A stretch of DNA of 10,722 nucleotides from RBG-16-57-9 sp964529745 (GCA_964529745.1 CAZGZR010000089.1:1-10722); one strand, 5' to 3'; positions 1-7,275 are shown, numbered from the stretch's first letter. Notes: generated by a model not told the origin, from the letters alone. Numbers and translations: made by a program.

Positions 1-48
1 AAGGAGAAGATCATGGGCGGGAACCTCATGCGCATACTGAAGAAATAG
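1..48 (+). CDS. C-terminal end of a probable M19 membrane dipeptidase (partial)
   Basis: Only the last 15 codons and a TAG stop are inside the window; they read KEKIMGGNLMRILKK. Family M19 dipeptidases commonly end in a very similar stretch (K-I-L-G-G-N-F/L-L-R-V-L), in which the GGN sits just before the final helix. M19 enzymes are zinc hydrolases that cleave dipeptides, which fits a gene converging on a peptide-transport operon. The main alternative is another TIM-barrel amidohydrolase, since amidohydrolase-2 proteins end in a related I-L-G-G-N-A-x-R-L. The L-M-R-I-L after GGN favours M19. The ending is seen; the family is an inference from a short stretch, and the catalytic residues lie outside the window. 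Confidence 0.55.
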   Translation, partial: KEKIMGGNLMRILKK

Positions 49-59
49 CCAGCAACACA

Positions 60-69
60 TCTCTTTTCT
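60..69 (+). terminator. Pyrimidine-rich tract after the dipeptidase stop
   Basis: A run tctcttttct starts 12 nt after the TAG stop of the left-edge gene. Archaeal RNA polymerase can terminate on T-rich tracts without a hairpin, so this is a possible weak terminator for the + strand gene. It lies between two convergent genes, which is a sensible place for one. No hairpin was seen. Confidence 0.3.
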
Positions 70-86
70 ATGCGGGCAGGTGAACG

Positions 87-1091
87 TCAAATCTCTCCCG
101 CCCGCAGGCACGCCACGTAGTGGCCTGGCTTACACTCCCCCAAAACGGGCCTCTTCTCCTTGCATGCTTCTCTGACGTGGCTGCATCTCGGGTGAAACAC
201 GCATCCGGATACGTCGTAAGGTGGCTGAGGCAGCTCCCCCGGCATCTCGATGAGCTCGAACCGGTCCGAGTCGATCCGGGGGGTGGAGCGCAGCAGCCCC
301 CTCGTGAAAGGGTGCACGGGGTCCTCGAATATCCCGTAGACGTCGCCGTGCTCAATGATCCTCCCCGCGTACATGACGTACACGTAGTCCGACATCTCGG
401 CTATGACCCCCAGGTCGTGGGTGATGAGCAGCATAGAGAGGCCGAACTCCTCCTTCACCCTCTTCAGCAGCTCCAGGACCTGCCTCTGGACGGTGACGTC
501 AAGGTCGCTCGTGGGTTCGTCCGCGACTACCAGAGACGGGTTGCAGATCAGGGCCGACGCGATCATTATCCGCTGAGCCTCGCCGCCGCTGAACTGGTGC
601 GGGAACCAGCGGAACCTCCTCCTCACGTCAGGCAGCTCAACTCTGCCAAGGTGGTCGATGACCATCTCCCTGAGCCGCCGCCTCTCGATCTCCTCGTGGG
701 CGTCCACCGGCTCCCCCGTCTGCTCCCCCACCTCCAGAATTGGGTTCAGAGAGCCGGCGGGCTTCTGGAACACCATGGAAACCTCGTCACCCCTGAGACT
801 TCTCAGCTCCTCTCCGGACATCTTGAGAAGATCCCTACCCCTATAGAGGGCTTCTCCCTCGATGCTCCACTGCGGCCTCCCCGCACCGATGGGCTGAAGC
901 ACACTGAAGATCGCTTTTGCCATAACGGTCTTCCCCGAGCCTGTGGGCCCTATGAGCCCAACCGTCTCGCCCTCATGTATGCTGAGGCCCACGTCATCGA
1001 TGATGGTCTTATAGCCACCTCCATCGATGAGCGAGACCTTCAGGGCTTTCACGCTCAGAAGCTCGTTTCCCACCCTCAAAGAAGCCACCAC
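87..1091 (-). CDS. Peptide ABC transporter ATP-binding protein, DppD/OppD type (operon copy)
   Basis: This is the cytoplasmic ATPase of an oligopeptide/dipeptide importer, 334 residues from a GTG start. Motifs in order: Walker A GPTGSGKT (48-55), Q-loop Q109, signature FSGGEAQR (167-174), Walker B and catalytic Glu in LVVADEP (187-193), H-loop H225. The C-terminal oligo_HPY region has four cysteines (C297, C303, C310, C328) in the spacing that in DppD-type proteins binds a 4Fe-4S cluster. The signature has E-A where the other DppD-type copy in the window has M-K. The gene is last in the operon, 28 nt after dppC. The start is uncertain: GTG codons at 1091, 1088 and 1073 are all in frame, none has a strong ribosome site, and an in-frame TGA lies just upstream. 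No DppF partner follows. Confidence 0.93.
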   Translation of the reverse strand: MVASLRVGNELLSVKALKVSLIDGGGYKTIIDDVGLSIHEGETVGLIGPTGSGKTVMAKAIFSVLQPIGAGRPQWSIEGEALYRGRDLLKMSGEELRSLRGDEVSMVFQKPAGSLNPILEVGEQTGEPVDAHEEIERRRLREMVIDHLGRVELPDVRRRFRWFPHQFSGGEAQRIMIASALICNPSLVVADEPTSDLDVTVQRQVLELLKRVKEEFGLSMLLITHDLGVIAEMSDYVYVMYAGRIIEHGDVYGIFEDPVHPFTRGLLRSTPRIDSDRFELIEMPGELPQPPYDVSGCVFHPRCSHVREACKEKRPVLGECKPGHYVACLRAGEI

Positions 1092-1119
1092 AGCTCGATA
1101 CTCAGATCATGGGCAGGAG

Positions 1120-1998
1120 CTACCGCATCCTTAGCCTCGGGTTTATTATCTCCTCCATGGTCTGCCCCATCAGCACCAGCGACGCCACCGTGAATGCTAT
1201 TAGGAGCCCCGGCGGGATGATCCACCACCAGGCTGGGTACCCTTGGTTGGCGTACCACCCACCCGACGTCTGGGCGTAGTGGAGCACCATGCCCCAGCTC
1301 TTGTGGCCGGGGTCGCCTAGCCCCAGGAAGGAGAGCCCCGCCTCCGACATCATGGCTCCCGCCACCTGGTAGATCATGGTGGCTATTATCAGTGGCGATA
1401 CGTTGGGGAGGACGTGCTTGAGGATGATGTGTCCCTCGCCGGCGCCTATGGCCTTCGAGGCTTCGACGTAAGTCCTCTCCTTTATGGACATGGTCGAGGA
1501 CCTCACCATCCTCGCGGTCCCCGTCCACCCCGTGATCGATATCGCCAGGATCATGATTAAGTAGCTCTGCCTGCCGAAGATGGCCATCAACAGGATCAGC
1601 AGGGGGATGCTCGGCAGTATCATCACCACGTCGGTGAACCTCATCAACACCTCATCCACCGAGCCCCCCATGAAACCCGAGACGACGCCGACGAGCGTCC
1701 CTATCACCACTGTGAACAGGGCCGCCAGGAACCCTATGGTGAGGGAGACCCGGGTCCCGTATATCAGCTCAGAGAAGATGTCTTGGCCTATGTCGTTGGT
1801 ACCAAGCAGGTACTTGTCGGACGGCGGACGCAGGGGCCTGTCGACCCTCACGTATGGGTCGTAGGGGGAGATATACGGCGCGAAGACCGCGGTGAGTACG
1901 AGGAACAGCAGGATCGCGAGCCCGACGAGGCCCGGAGTGCTGTTCCTGTAGATGGCCGCAAACTCCCGGGCCCCCTTGATGAACTGGTCTAGGCGCAT
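1120..1998 (-). CDS. dppC: Peptide ABC transporter permease, DppC/OppC type
   Basis: This is the second membrane-spanning subunit of the importer, 292 residues from the chosen ATG. It has a short cytoplasmic N-terminus, a first helix at about 23-43, the family motif LGTNDIGQDIFS (65-76), further helices after residue 85, and the EAA coupling loop that docks on the ATPase (YVEASKAIGA, 177-186, followed by HVLPN). It ends in NPRLRMR, typical of the family. The ATG at 1998 has GAGGG 5 nt upstream. An in-frame TTG at 2034 would add 12 residues and leave only 13 nt after the dppB stop, but its nearest GAGGG is about 10 nt away, so I prefer the ATG. Length is within the usual range. Confidence 0.93.
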   Translation of the reverse strand: MRLDQFIKGAREFAAIYRNSTPGLVGLAILLFLVLTAVFAPYISPYDPYVRVDRPLRPPSDKYLLGTNDIGQDIFSELIYGTRVSLTIGFLAALFTVVIGTLVGVVSGFMGGSVDEVLMRFTDVVMILPSIPLLILLMAIFGRQSYLIMILAISITGWTGTARMVRSSTMSIKERTYVEASKAIGAGEGHIILKHVLPNVSPLIIATMIYQVAGAMMSEAGLSFLGLGDPGHKSWGMVLHYAQTSGGWYANQGYPAWWWIIPPGLLIAFTVASLVLMGQTMEEIINPRLRMR

Positions 1999-2047
1999 CC
2001 TCGCCCTCGAGACAGTCGGTTTACTCTCGGTCAATTCATATCAGCCC

Positions 2048-3013
2048 TCATATCTTGATCCTGGGGTCCAGCATACCGCAGATTATGTCGGCGATGAGGT
2101 TCGCGATCAGGACGGTTATCGAGACTATGAAGAAGGTCCCCTGCAACAGGAAGAAGTCGTCGTTAGTTATCGCCTGGTATATCAGGCGACCCGTCCCTGG
2201 GTAAGAGAACACGGTCTCGGTAAGGATCGCGCCGTTCACCATGAAGCCGAAACGCATGGCCGTGACCGTCACCATGGGGAGCATCGCGTTCCTGGCGGCG
2301 TGGTGAAACATCATGGACCAGGCTGGGACACCCTTCGCCTTCGCGGTGACCATGTAGTCCTCGCCTAGGACTTCCACCGTCGAGTTCCGCATGTACAGGA
2401 CGTACATACCGACCTGCCGGAGGAGGAGGGTGGTGAGCGGGAGGGTGGCGTGCCACAGGATGTCCTTGATGTACTCGAAAGTGTTGGCGTAGGATATGCC
2501 GGGCGTCCTGGCGCCGAAGAGGGGGAATATGGGGTAGTAGTAGGCGAAGACTAGGAGGAGTATCATGCCGAGCCAGAAGTGGGGCGTGGAGCGTATGAAC
2601 ATGCAGAAGTTGGTCCCCAGGATGTCGGTCCTCGTGCCCCTCTTCCACGCGAAGTAGACTCCGACCGCGAACGAGACTATGGTGGAGAGTATGATTGAGA
2701 TGCTCAGCAGGAAGAGGGTCCACGGCAGCCTCTCCATGACTATGTCGAAGACCGGCCTCTTATAGTATAGGGAGTACCCGAACTCACCCTGCAGGGTGCT
2801 CCTGATGAAGTCCAAGTACTGTAGGTACAACGGCTTATCCAGCCCGAACCTCGCCCTCAGCCGCTGGATCTGAGCCAGCGGGATCCTCGGGTCTTCGGAG
2901 AGGTAACGCTCAAACGGGTCCGTGCCTGTGCTTCTCGCCAGGAAGAATATGAGAGAGATTACGACGATGAAGGTGATGACCCTAGAACCCGTGCGTTTAA
3001 TGATGTACGCCAA
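2048..3013 (-). CDS. dppB: Peptide ABC transporter permease, DppB/OppB type
   Basis: This is the first membrane-spanning subunit of the importer, 321 residues. It has an N-terminal helix (about 10-27), a long external segment with LRARFGLDKPLYLQY (52-66) typical of DppB, then five more helices starting near 97, 134, 186, 248 and 292. The EAA loop EDYMVTAKAKG (218-228) is intact, and the end DPRIKI is normal for the family. The start is TTG, preceded by GGAG at about 8 nt; no better in-frame start exists because a stop lies just upstream. It begins 111 nt after the binding-protein stop, a gap that holds a strong T-tract and a possible TATA-like box, so it may be transcribed both by read-through and on its own. 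Confidence 0.95.
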   Translation of the reverse strand: MAYIIKRTGSRVITFIVVISLIFFLARSTGTDPFERYLSEDPRIPLAQIQRLRARFGLDKPLYLQYLDFIRSTLQGEFGYSLYYKRPVFDIVMERLPWTLFLLSISIILSTIVSFAVGVYFAWKRGTRTDILGTNFCMFIRSTPHFWLGMILLLVFAYYYPIFPLFGARTPGISYANTFEYIKDILWHATLPLTTLLLRQVGMYVLYMRNSTVEVLGEDYMVTAKAKGVPAWSMMFHHAARNAMLPMVTVTAMRFGFMVNGAILTETVFSYPGTGRLIYQAITNDDFFLLQGTFFIVSITVLIANLIADIICGMLDPRIKI

Positions 3014-3065
3014 CTTCCGCTCTCCGTTTAGAGTCTTTCAATCCTAACTACACGCCCTATCCCCT

Positions 3066-3075
3066 GATAAATTAT
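3066..3075 (-). promoter_or_regulatory. Possible internal TATA-like box before dppB
   Basis: On the minus strand the sequence reads ATAATTTATC, centred about 57 nt upstream of the dppB TTG. It lies just past the T8 tract that follows the binding-protein gene. If real, it would let the permease-ATPase genes be transcribed apart from the binding protein. The match is weak and the spacing is longer than for the other TATA boxes in the window. Confidence 0.3.
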
Positions 3076-3099
3076 GTGCTAGGTCTACCAGCGCGATGG

Positions 3100-3107
3100 A
3101 AAAAAAA
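3100..3107 (-). terminator. T8 tract between the binding-protein gene and dppB
   Basis: Eight A residues on the + strand give TTTTTTTT on the transcribed minus strand, 17 nt after the binding-protein TAA. Archaeal intrinsic termination relies on such T-tracts. Being inside an operon it would act as a partial terminator, giving more binding-protein transcript than permease transcript, a ratio common for ABC importers. The tract is seen; partial termination is inferred. Confidence 0.55.
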
Positions 3108-3124
3108 GGGAAGCTAGTATTTTT

Positions 3125-5293
3125 TTACTTCTTGAACCTGTACACAGCTACTATCGCTACGATGGCGAGCACCACGACCACGCCGGTCACGGTGGCGCCG
3201 TACGACTCCCAGAAGGACGGCTCAGGCGGTGGAGTGGGTGGTGCCGGCTCCGCTGCCTCTATGGCGAAGGTCGTCACGCTGTCGATGTATCCGACAGACC
3301 TTGCATCGACCTTTATCGTGTAGTCTCCTTCCATCCACCCTGAAGTGTCGAAGGATCTGCTGTAGACTCCGTTTCCCTCGTGTTCCAGGGGATACGACGT
3401 GGGGTCGCCTGTCACCAACGCGGACACAGAGGCGTCAGTCAGCGCCTCGCCCATTGGGCCCGTGAACTTCAGGCCGAGAGTGAAGGTATCCCCTATCTCG
3501 ACCTCGGGCGGCGGGGTGTTCACGACGGATATGCTCACAGCCTTCAGCGTCTGAAGCTCTGTTGAGCGTACGTTGAGGTAGTCCCAGAAGTTGCCCCTTC
3601 CGACGCCGTAGTGGTCTATCCAGCCCGTGAGCTCGTCCGTCCTATAGACGCTCGGGCTCTGACGGAAGTACATGACCACCAGCGGAATCTCCTCGGCTAG
3701 GATCTCCTGCATCCTGTAGACCGAGGCTCTCCGTTCCTCGACGTCGAACTGGGTGCTCTGCAGCTCTGCGAGCTGGTCGTACTCTGCGTTGACGAATCCA
3801 TAGTAGTTGGGGTTAGAGATAGCTGACGAGTGTAGGCGTACCCTGAACCATTGGGGGTCCACGCTCTGGCTTGAACCAAGAAGCCACGAGTCCACCTTGG
3901 TCGGTGAATCAAGTGGCTGGATGATCTTACCCCAAAGCGTAGCCCACTCCAGATACTGTACCGTGGCCTTTATGCCAATCGAGTTGAGGTTCTCGGCGAT
4001 GAGCTCCGCAGCTCTGACTCGAACAGGGTCGTAGATCGGTGGCCCTATGTCGAACTCGATGGGCTCCCCTGCGTGTTCTCCCGATCCCTCACGAACTCCG
4101 TCGTCGTCGGTGTCGATGTAACCGAGTTCGTCAAGGATCTCCTCCGCCTTGGTCAGGTTGAAGGTATAGGTCTCAGGCGTGTCTGGGTTGAACCAGTAAG
4201 TGTAGAACGGGGCCTCGACGCCCACTGGGCCCGGTATCCCGTACCCTAGAAGTAGGGTGTCGACGAGGTCCTGCTTGTCGACCGCGTATGCGCATGCGTA
4301 CCTGAACTCCTTGACGTTGAATGGCCACATGGCGTTGTTGAACCCCCAGTGGTACATGTATTGGTTGTTGTAGATGTAGAGCCCTATGCCCTCCTCTCTC
4401 ATGAGGGCCGGGATCGCCTCCGAGGCGAGGAAGCCGTTGAAGACATCCACCTCTCCCCTCTTGAGGGCGAGGAGCTCCGCCTCTCCACTAGTGATTACAG
4501 GTCTCAAAAACTCGTCGATATACGGCCTACCGTGCCAGTAGTCCTCGAACGCCTCGTATTTTATGTAGGAGTTGGGGACGTACTCGACCACCTTGTAGGG
4601 CCCGCAGCCGATCTGCTGGTCCATGGTTGGGACGTATGTCAGCCAGTCGAAGTCAGGATCGGCCGCGATCTCCTCCCATATATGCTTGGGGTAGATGTAC
4701 GGCGTACCCAGCGTTTCACGCGCGAAGGAAACGAAGGGCTCCTTCAGGTGGAACTTCAGGGTGTATTCGTCTACTATCTCGACCGGGTTCTCACGGTCAA
4801 GTATGTCCCAGACGTCTGCCATCCTGGTGAAGTTGTTCGCCATGATGAAGTCGAAGCACCATTTCACGTCCTCGCTCGTCAGCTCCACGCCGTCGTGGAA
4901 CATGACGCCCTCCGTCAGATGAACTGTGTAGGTTAGGTGGTCTCCTGACACTTCCCAGCTCTCGGCGATCCATGGGACAACTGCGCCGGTGATCGGGTCT
5001 GTGCGTGTAAGATAGTCGTTGAATGGGTCTAGGAACTCGTAGCTGGCGCTCGCACCAGCGTTCCACTGGTGCTGCTCAGGGGGGTCCGAAGGTGTAGCTA
5101 TTACTAGGGTTCCTCCGTGTACAACGGAGGGGTCGTAGAGGTAACCCTCGAAGGGCTCCGTGAGCGCTACGCCTTGAGAAGTGAAATCGGGTTCCCAAGT
5201 CTCCCATGCTTCAGTATCCTGTGCATAGATTTGAACCACAAAGGAAGAAAGTAAAAGCGTTGTCATTACCAGAATTATTGCTAGTTTTTTCAT
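3125..5293 (-). CDS. Peptide-binding protein (SBP family 5), membrane-anchored with a C-terminal Ig-like domain
   Basis: This is the extracellular substrate-binding protein that delivers peptides to DppBC, 722 residues. It opens with a signal peptide (about 1-24: KK, a hydrophobic core, then IYAQD). The SBP_bac_5 fold spans about 55-575, with the family motif GRPYIDEF (255-262) and an Asp-rich loop DTDDDG (394-399) that looks calcium-binding. It is longer than typical bacterial DppA (about 500-540 residues) because of a C-terminal beta-rich, Ig-like segment (about 583-680), a Pro-rich linker (about 682-692), a transmembrane helix (about 699-717) and a basic tail RFKK. This two-ended layout tethers the protein to the outer face of the membrane, as expected in an archaeon without a periplasm. 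The ATG has GGAGA 7 nt upstream and a good TATA box. It is first in the operon. The ligand cannot be read from sequence; peptides are the best guess. Confidence 0.94.
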   Translation of the reverse strand: MKKLAIILVMTTLLLSSFVVQIYAQDTEAWETWEPDFTSQGVALTEPFEGYLYDPSVVHGGTLVIATPSDPPEQHQWNAGASASYEFLDPFNDYLTRTDPITGAVVPWIAESWEVSGDHLTYTVHLTEGVMFHDGVELTSEDVKWCFDFIMANNFTRMADVWDILDRENPVEIVDEYTLKFHLKEPFVSFARETLGTPYIYPKHIWEEIAADPDFDWLTYVPTMDQQIGCGPYKVVEYVPNSYIKYEAFEDYWHGRPYIDEFLRPVITSGEAELLALKRGEVDVFNGFLASEAIPALMREEGIGLYIYNNQYMYHWGFNNAMWPFNVKEFRYACAYAVDKQDLVDTLLLGYGIPGPVGVEAPFYTYWFNPDTPETYTFNLTKAEEILDELGYIDTDDDGVREGSGEHAGEPIEFDIGPPIYDPVRVRAAELIAENLNSIGIKATVQYLEWATLWGKIIQPLDSPTKVDSWLLGSSQSVDPQWFRVRLHSSAISNPNYYGFVNAEYDQLAELQSTQFDVEERRASVYRMQEILAEEIPLVVMYFRQSPSVYRTDELTGWIDHYGVGRGNFWDYLNVRSTELQTLKAVSISVVNTPPPEVEIGDTFTLGLKFTGPMGEALTDASVSALVTGDPTSYPLEHEGNGVYSRSFDTSGWMEGDYTIKVDARSVGYIDSVTTFAIEAAEPAPPTPPPEPSFWESYGATVTGVVVVLAIVAIVAVYRFKK

Positions 5294-5300
5294 TGCATGT

Positions 5301-5305
5301 TCTCC
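5301..5305 (-). promoter_or_regulatory. Shine-Dalgarno site of the binding-protein gene
   Basis: GGAGA on the minus strand, 7 nt before the ATG at 5293. It falls close to the transcription start predicted from the TATA box, so the mRNA leader may only just include it. Confidence 0.5.
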
Positions 5306-5324
5306 ATTTGCTTGTACGTGATAG

Positions 5325-5333
5325 TTTATATAA
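5325..5333 (-). promoter_or_regulatory. TATA box of the peptide-transport operon
   Basis: The minus strand reads TTATATAAA, a near-ideal archaeal TATA box, centred about 36 nt upstream of the binding-protein ATG. Transcription would start near 5303, giving a leader of about 10 nt. It is the strongest promoter match in the window and is flanked upstream by repeats that could be operators. Confidence 0.7.
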
Positions 5334-5366
5334 CGTTTTAGATAACGCGTTTTTTATTGATAAAAA
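5330..5366. repeat. Direct and inverted repeats just upstream of the operon promoter
   Basis: On the + strand, ATAACG occurs twice, 12 bp apart (5330-5335 and 5342-5347), the first copy overlapping the TATA box. Beyond it lies a perfect inverted repeat, TTTTTAT-TG-ATAAAAA (5351-5366). Small palindromes AACGTT (5332-5337) and ACGCGT (5345-5350) lie within the direct repeats. The positions suit binding of a transcription regulator next to the TATA box. AT-rich gaps make such repeats by chance, so function is only a suggestion. The A5 in the right arm gives T5 on the minus strand and could also help end the upstream transcript. Confidence 0.35.
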
Positions 5367-5453
5367 GGACATCACAATATGCCGAAAAGTTGTTTATTCT
5401 TTCTGTTGAGGCTTATCTAAGATCGTCATTGAATTTATTTAATTATGCAAACT

Positions 5454-5837
5454 TTAATCAAACGCTAGGCCGGCGCCCAAAGCCGTGAGAAGCGAGAAGA
5501 ACGTCGTGAAGAAGATGAGCTGCGTCACCTTCAGGAAGACGGTGTAGTTGAAGAGGTTCCTATAGTAGACGTCCTCTATTAACCCGAATAAGACGGGAGT
5601 CGTCAGCGTGACGTACGTTAGAAACGCCGCCACGAGGATCGATGCAAACGTCAACGCGATAGTCGTCTTCATATTTCTCATGAACCAGCCCAGGCACACC
5701 ACGAGGACGCAAGGGATGAAGACCACTGTGATGACCCCGGGGGCATCGTAAAGACTGGTAGCCACGTAGCCGAAATTGATTATGACCGCGCACGCGACCA
5801 CCAGACCGATCATGACTAGTTTCTGATGAGCGACCAT
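5454..5837 (-). CDS. Small four-helix membrane protein of unknown function
   Basis: I do not recognise this family. From the chosen ATG it has 127 residues and four predicted transmembrane helices at about 8-28, 34-53, 57-80 and 102-124, with short loops; the longest loop (about 81-100, acidic then YYRN) lies between helices 3 and 4. No catalytic motif, signal peptide or Cys/His cluster stands out. A TTG at 5849 is in frame and would add four residues, but the ATG at 5837 has GAGGG 5 nt upstream and a TATA-like box about 37 nt upstream, so I prefer it. It precedes the peptide-transport operon on the same strand with a 160-nt gap and its own promoter. It is divergent from the M50-like gene. 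It could be an accessory of either neighbour; nothing in the sequence decides. Confidence 0.75.
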   Translation of the reverse strand: MVAHQKLVMIGLVVACAVIINFGYVATSLYDAPGVITVVFIPCVLVVCLGWFMRNMKTTIALTFASILVAAFLTYVTLTTPVLFGLIEDVYYRNLFNYTVFLKVTQLIFFTTFFSLLTALGAGLAFD

Positions 5838-5867
5838 GACAGCCCTCAAAAAGGATCGTAATATGGT

Positions 5868-5877
5868 ATCTTAAATC
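5868..5877 (-). promoter_or_regulatory. TATA-like box of the small membrane protein gene
   Basis: The minus strand reads GATTTAAGAT, about 36 nt upstream of the ATG at 5837. This is the same spacing as the operon promoter, leaving a leader of about 10 nt that holds the GAGGG ribosome site. The match to the consensus is moderate. Confidence 0.45.
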
Positions 5878-5954
5878 ATTCTGAATGTGTGGCCCTTCTG
5901 ATCGCCATCTGAAGTACTGAATACGCGATCGACTGTGAGATGATGTTGAAAGAT

Positions 5955-5962
5955 GATATAAG
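5955..5962 (+). promoter_or_regulatory. TATA-like box of the M50-like gene, implying a leaderless mRNA
   Basis: GATATAAG is centred about 30 nt upstream of the ATG at 5989. With the usual archaeal distance the transcript would start within a few bases of the ATG. The only ribosome-site-like sequence (TTGAGGA) ends next to the ATG, too close to work. Both facts point to a leaderless or nearly leaderless message, unlike its neighbours. Confidence 0.5.
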
Positions 5963-5988
5963 TCACAGTATTTTAATCAGGTTGAGGA

Positions 5989-7275
5989 ATGTCATCGACT
6001 CTAGCCGGTGAACGACGAAGAGAGTACGCCCGTTTCCTGTTGATGTTCGTGTTCCTCGGCTTCATGATGAAGATAATTAGCGAGTTCATCCACGAGATGG
6101 GCCACGTCTCCACCGTGCTCATGCTTGGGGGCGAGGTTCTGGGGGTCAGCATACGGGCAGAGTGGCCTTTCACGCTCTCGCACACGAAATGGATCATACC
6201 CGACCCCACGGGTGTGAACCTCGCGTTGATAGCCGTCGCCGGCATCGTTTTCGAGACTGTGACATCGATCACAGGCCAAGCCATGTTGTTTCTACGGAGG
6301 GGGATGAGGCCGGTATACTCGGTATCGATCTTCTGGCTGAGCTTCTGGACTTACCTGAGCCCGGTGGTCTACCTATTGATGGGGGCCCTCCACCCCTTCG
6401 GGGACATACTCGACCTGGTCAACGCGGTGCAGGTCCCCCGCCTGTTGATAGGCGGAGTTGGAATCGCACTCTTCGTGTCCTGCACATACTCGCTGTCGCT
6501 GATCCTGAGGAACATCTTCCTGAACATACTGGATCTCAAGGCGGCTTCTAACGCCGTCTCTTACTTCTGGGCCGTCCTCCACACATTCTTCGTCATTGTA
6601 ACGGTGGTCACCTATGGCCTCCCGATGAATCCGACGATCACGGCGGCGTCGATGGTAGTGATATTTATATGGTCTTACATATCTGCAAGGTGGCTGCTCA
6701 TGTACGTCTCCAGGCTCAGGGGCGAGAGGCTTCCAATGCGGGGGTACGTAAAGCCCAGCAGCGTCAACGTGAACTCCGTGGAGGACCCTGCCCGGAAGAT
6801 CAAGCTGGGCTACGCCGTGCTGTTCTCCGCTGCTCTTCTCTCTGCGCTGCTGACGGGGTACATGGTCAACCAGTATCTGGGCACCTACAACGTGGTGATG
6901 AAAACAAGCATAACCGCGGAGGTGGTGGCCGTCGATCTGGGCCCGGAAGCCGCCGTGCTGAACCTGAGCGTTAGTGTCTTCAACCCCGCGGACGAGAACA
7001 TGACGCTGGACAGGGTGGAGTTCGACATCAAGCTGAACGGTAAATACATGCACCATCAGGTGCTGCGCTCGGTGCCTTCGGCTAGGCCGGGGTCGTATGT
7101 CACCTTAAGCAGAGCCGTCGTTCTCCCTGGGGACCGGATGTTCACGATAGAGGAGGCTGCCAGGGACGACCGCTGGGTGTGGACGGTCTCTGGGTCTGGG
7201 TACGTGGTTACCATGTTCGGTGAGACCCTCCTCCGCTTCGGGTCAGATAGCACCTGCAAGCCCGAGGTTATCTAA
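5989..7275 (+). CDS. Membrane metalloprotease-like protein (M50/S2P type) fused to a C-terminal LEA14/WHy-like domain
   Basis: The protein has 428 residues. A first helix (about 15-34) runs into HEMGH (35-39), an HExxH zinc motif inside a membrane segment as in site-2 proteases, followed by a typical LGGEV stretch. More helices follow at about 77-101, 110-132, 150-175, 188-208 and 217-240. The candidate third zinc ligand is D139 in HPFGDILDL (135-143), in place of the classical N-P-D-G motif. After a basic loop and a last helix (about 273-292), residues about 303-428 form a beta-rich domain with LNLSVSVFNPADENMTL (324-340) and FDIKLNG (345-351), the pattern of LEA14/WHy domains; it probably lies outside the cell. 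M50 enzymes cut membrane proteins within the bilayer; the target here is unknown. It is divergent from the small membrane protein and convergent with the ATPase pair. HExxH is seen, M50 assignment is fairly strong, and the LEA call is by pattern. Confidence 0.8.
   Translation: MSSTLAGERRREYARFLLMFVFLGFMMKIISEFIHEMGHVSTVLMLGGEVLGVSIRAEWPFTLSHTKWIIPDPTGVNLALIAVAGIVFETVTSITGQAMLFLRRGMRPVYSVSIFWLSFWTYLSPVVYLLMGALHPFGDILDLVNAVQVPRLLIGGVGIALFVSCTYSLSLILRNIFLNILDLKAASNAVSYFWAVLHTFFVIVTVVTYGLPMNPTITAASMVVIFIWSYISARWLLMYVSRLRGERLPMRGYVKPSSVNVNSVEDPARKIKLGYAVLFSAALLSALLTGYMVNQYLGTYNVVMKTSITAEVVAVDLGPEAAVLNLSVSVFNPADENMTLDRVEFDIKLNGKYMHHQVLRSVPSARPGSYVTLSRAVVLPGDRMFTIEEAARDDRWVWTVSGSGYVVTMFGETLLRFGSDSTCKPEVI

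Noticed and set aside
120..1193. Long + strand open frame of 357 codons opposite the DppD-type ATPase
   Set aside because: Its peptide is rich in Arg, Pro, His and Leu with no family motif, as expected for an antisense frame of a high-GC gene. The minus strand encodes a complete ATPase.
4349..4936. + strand frame of 195 codons inside the binding-protein gene
   Set aside because: Antisense shadow of a well-supported SBP family 5 coding sequence; no TATA box or ribosome site fits it.
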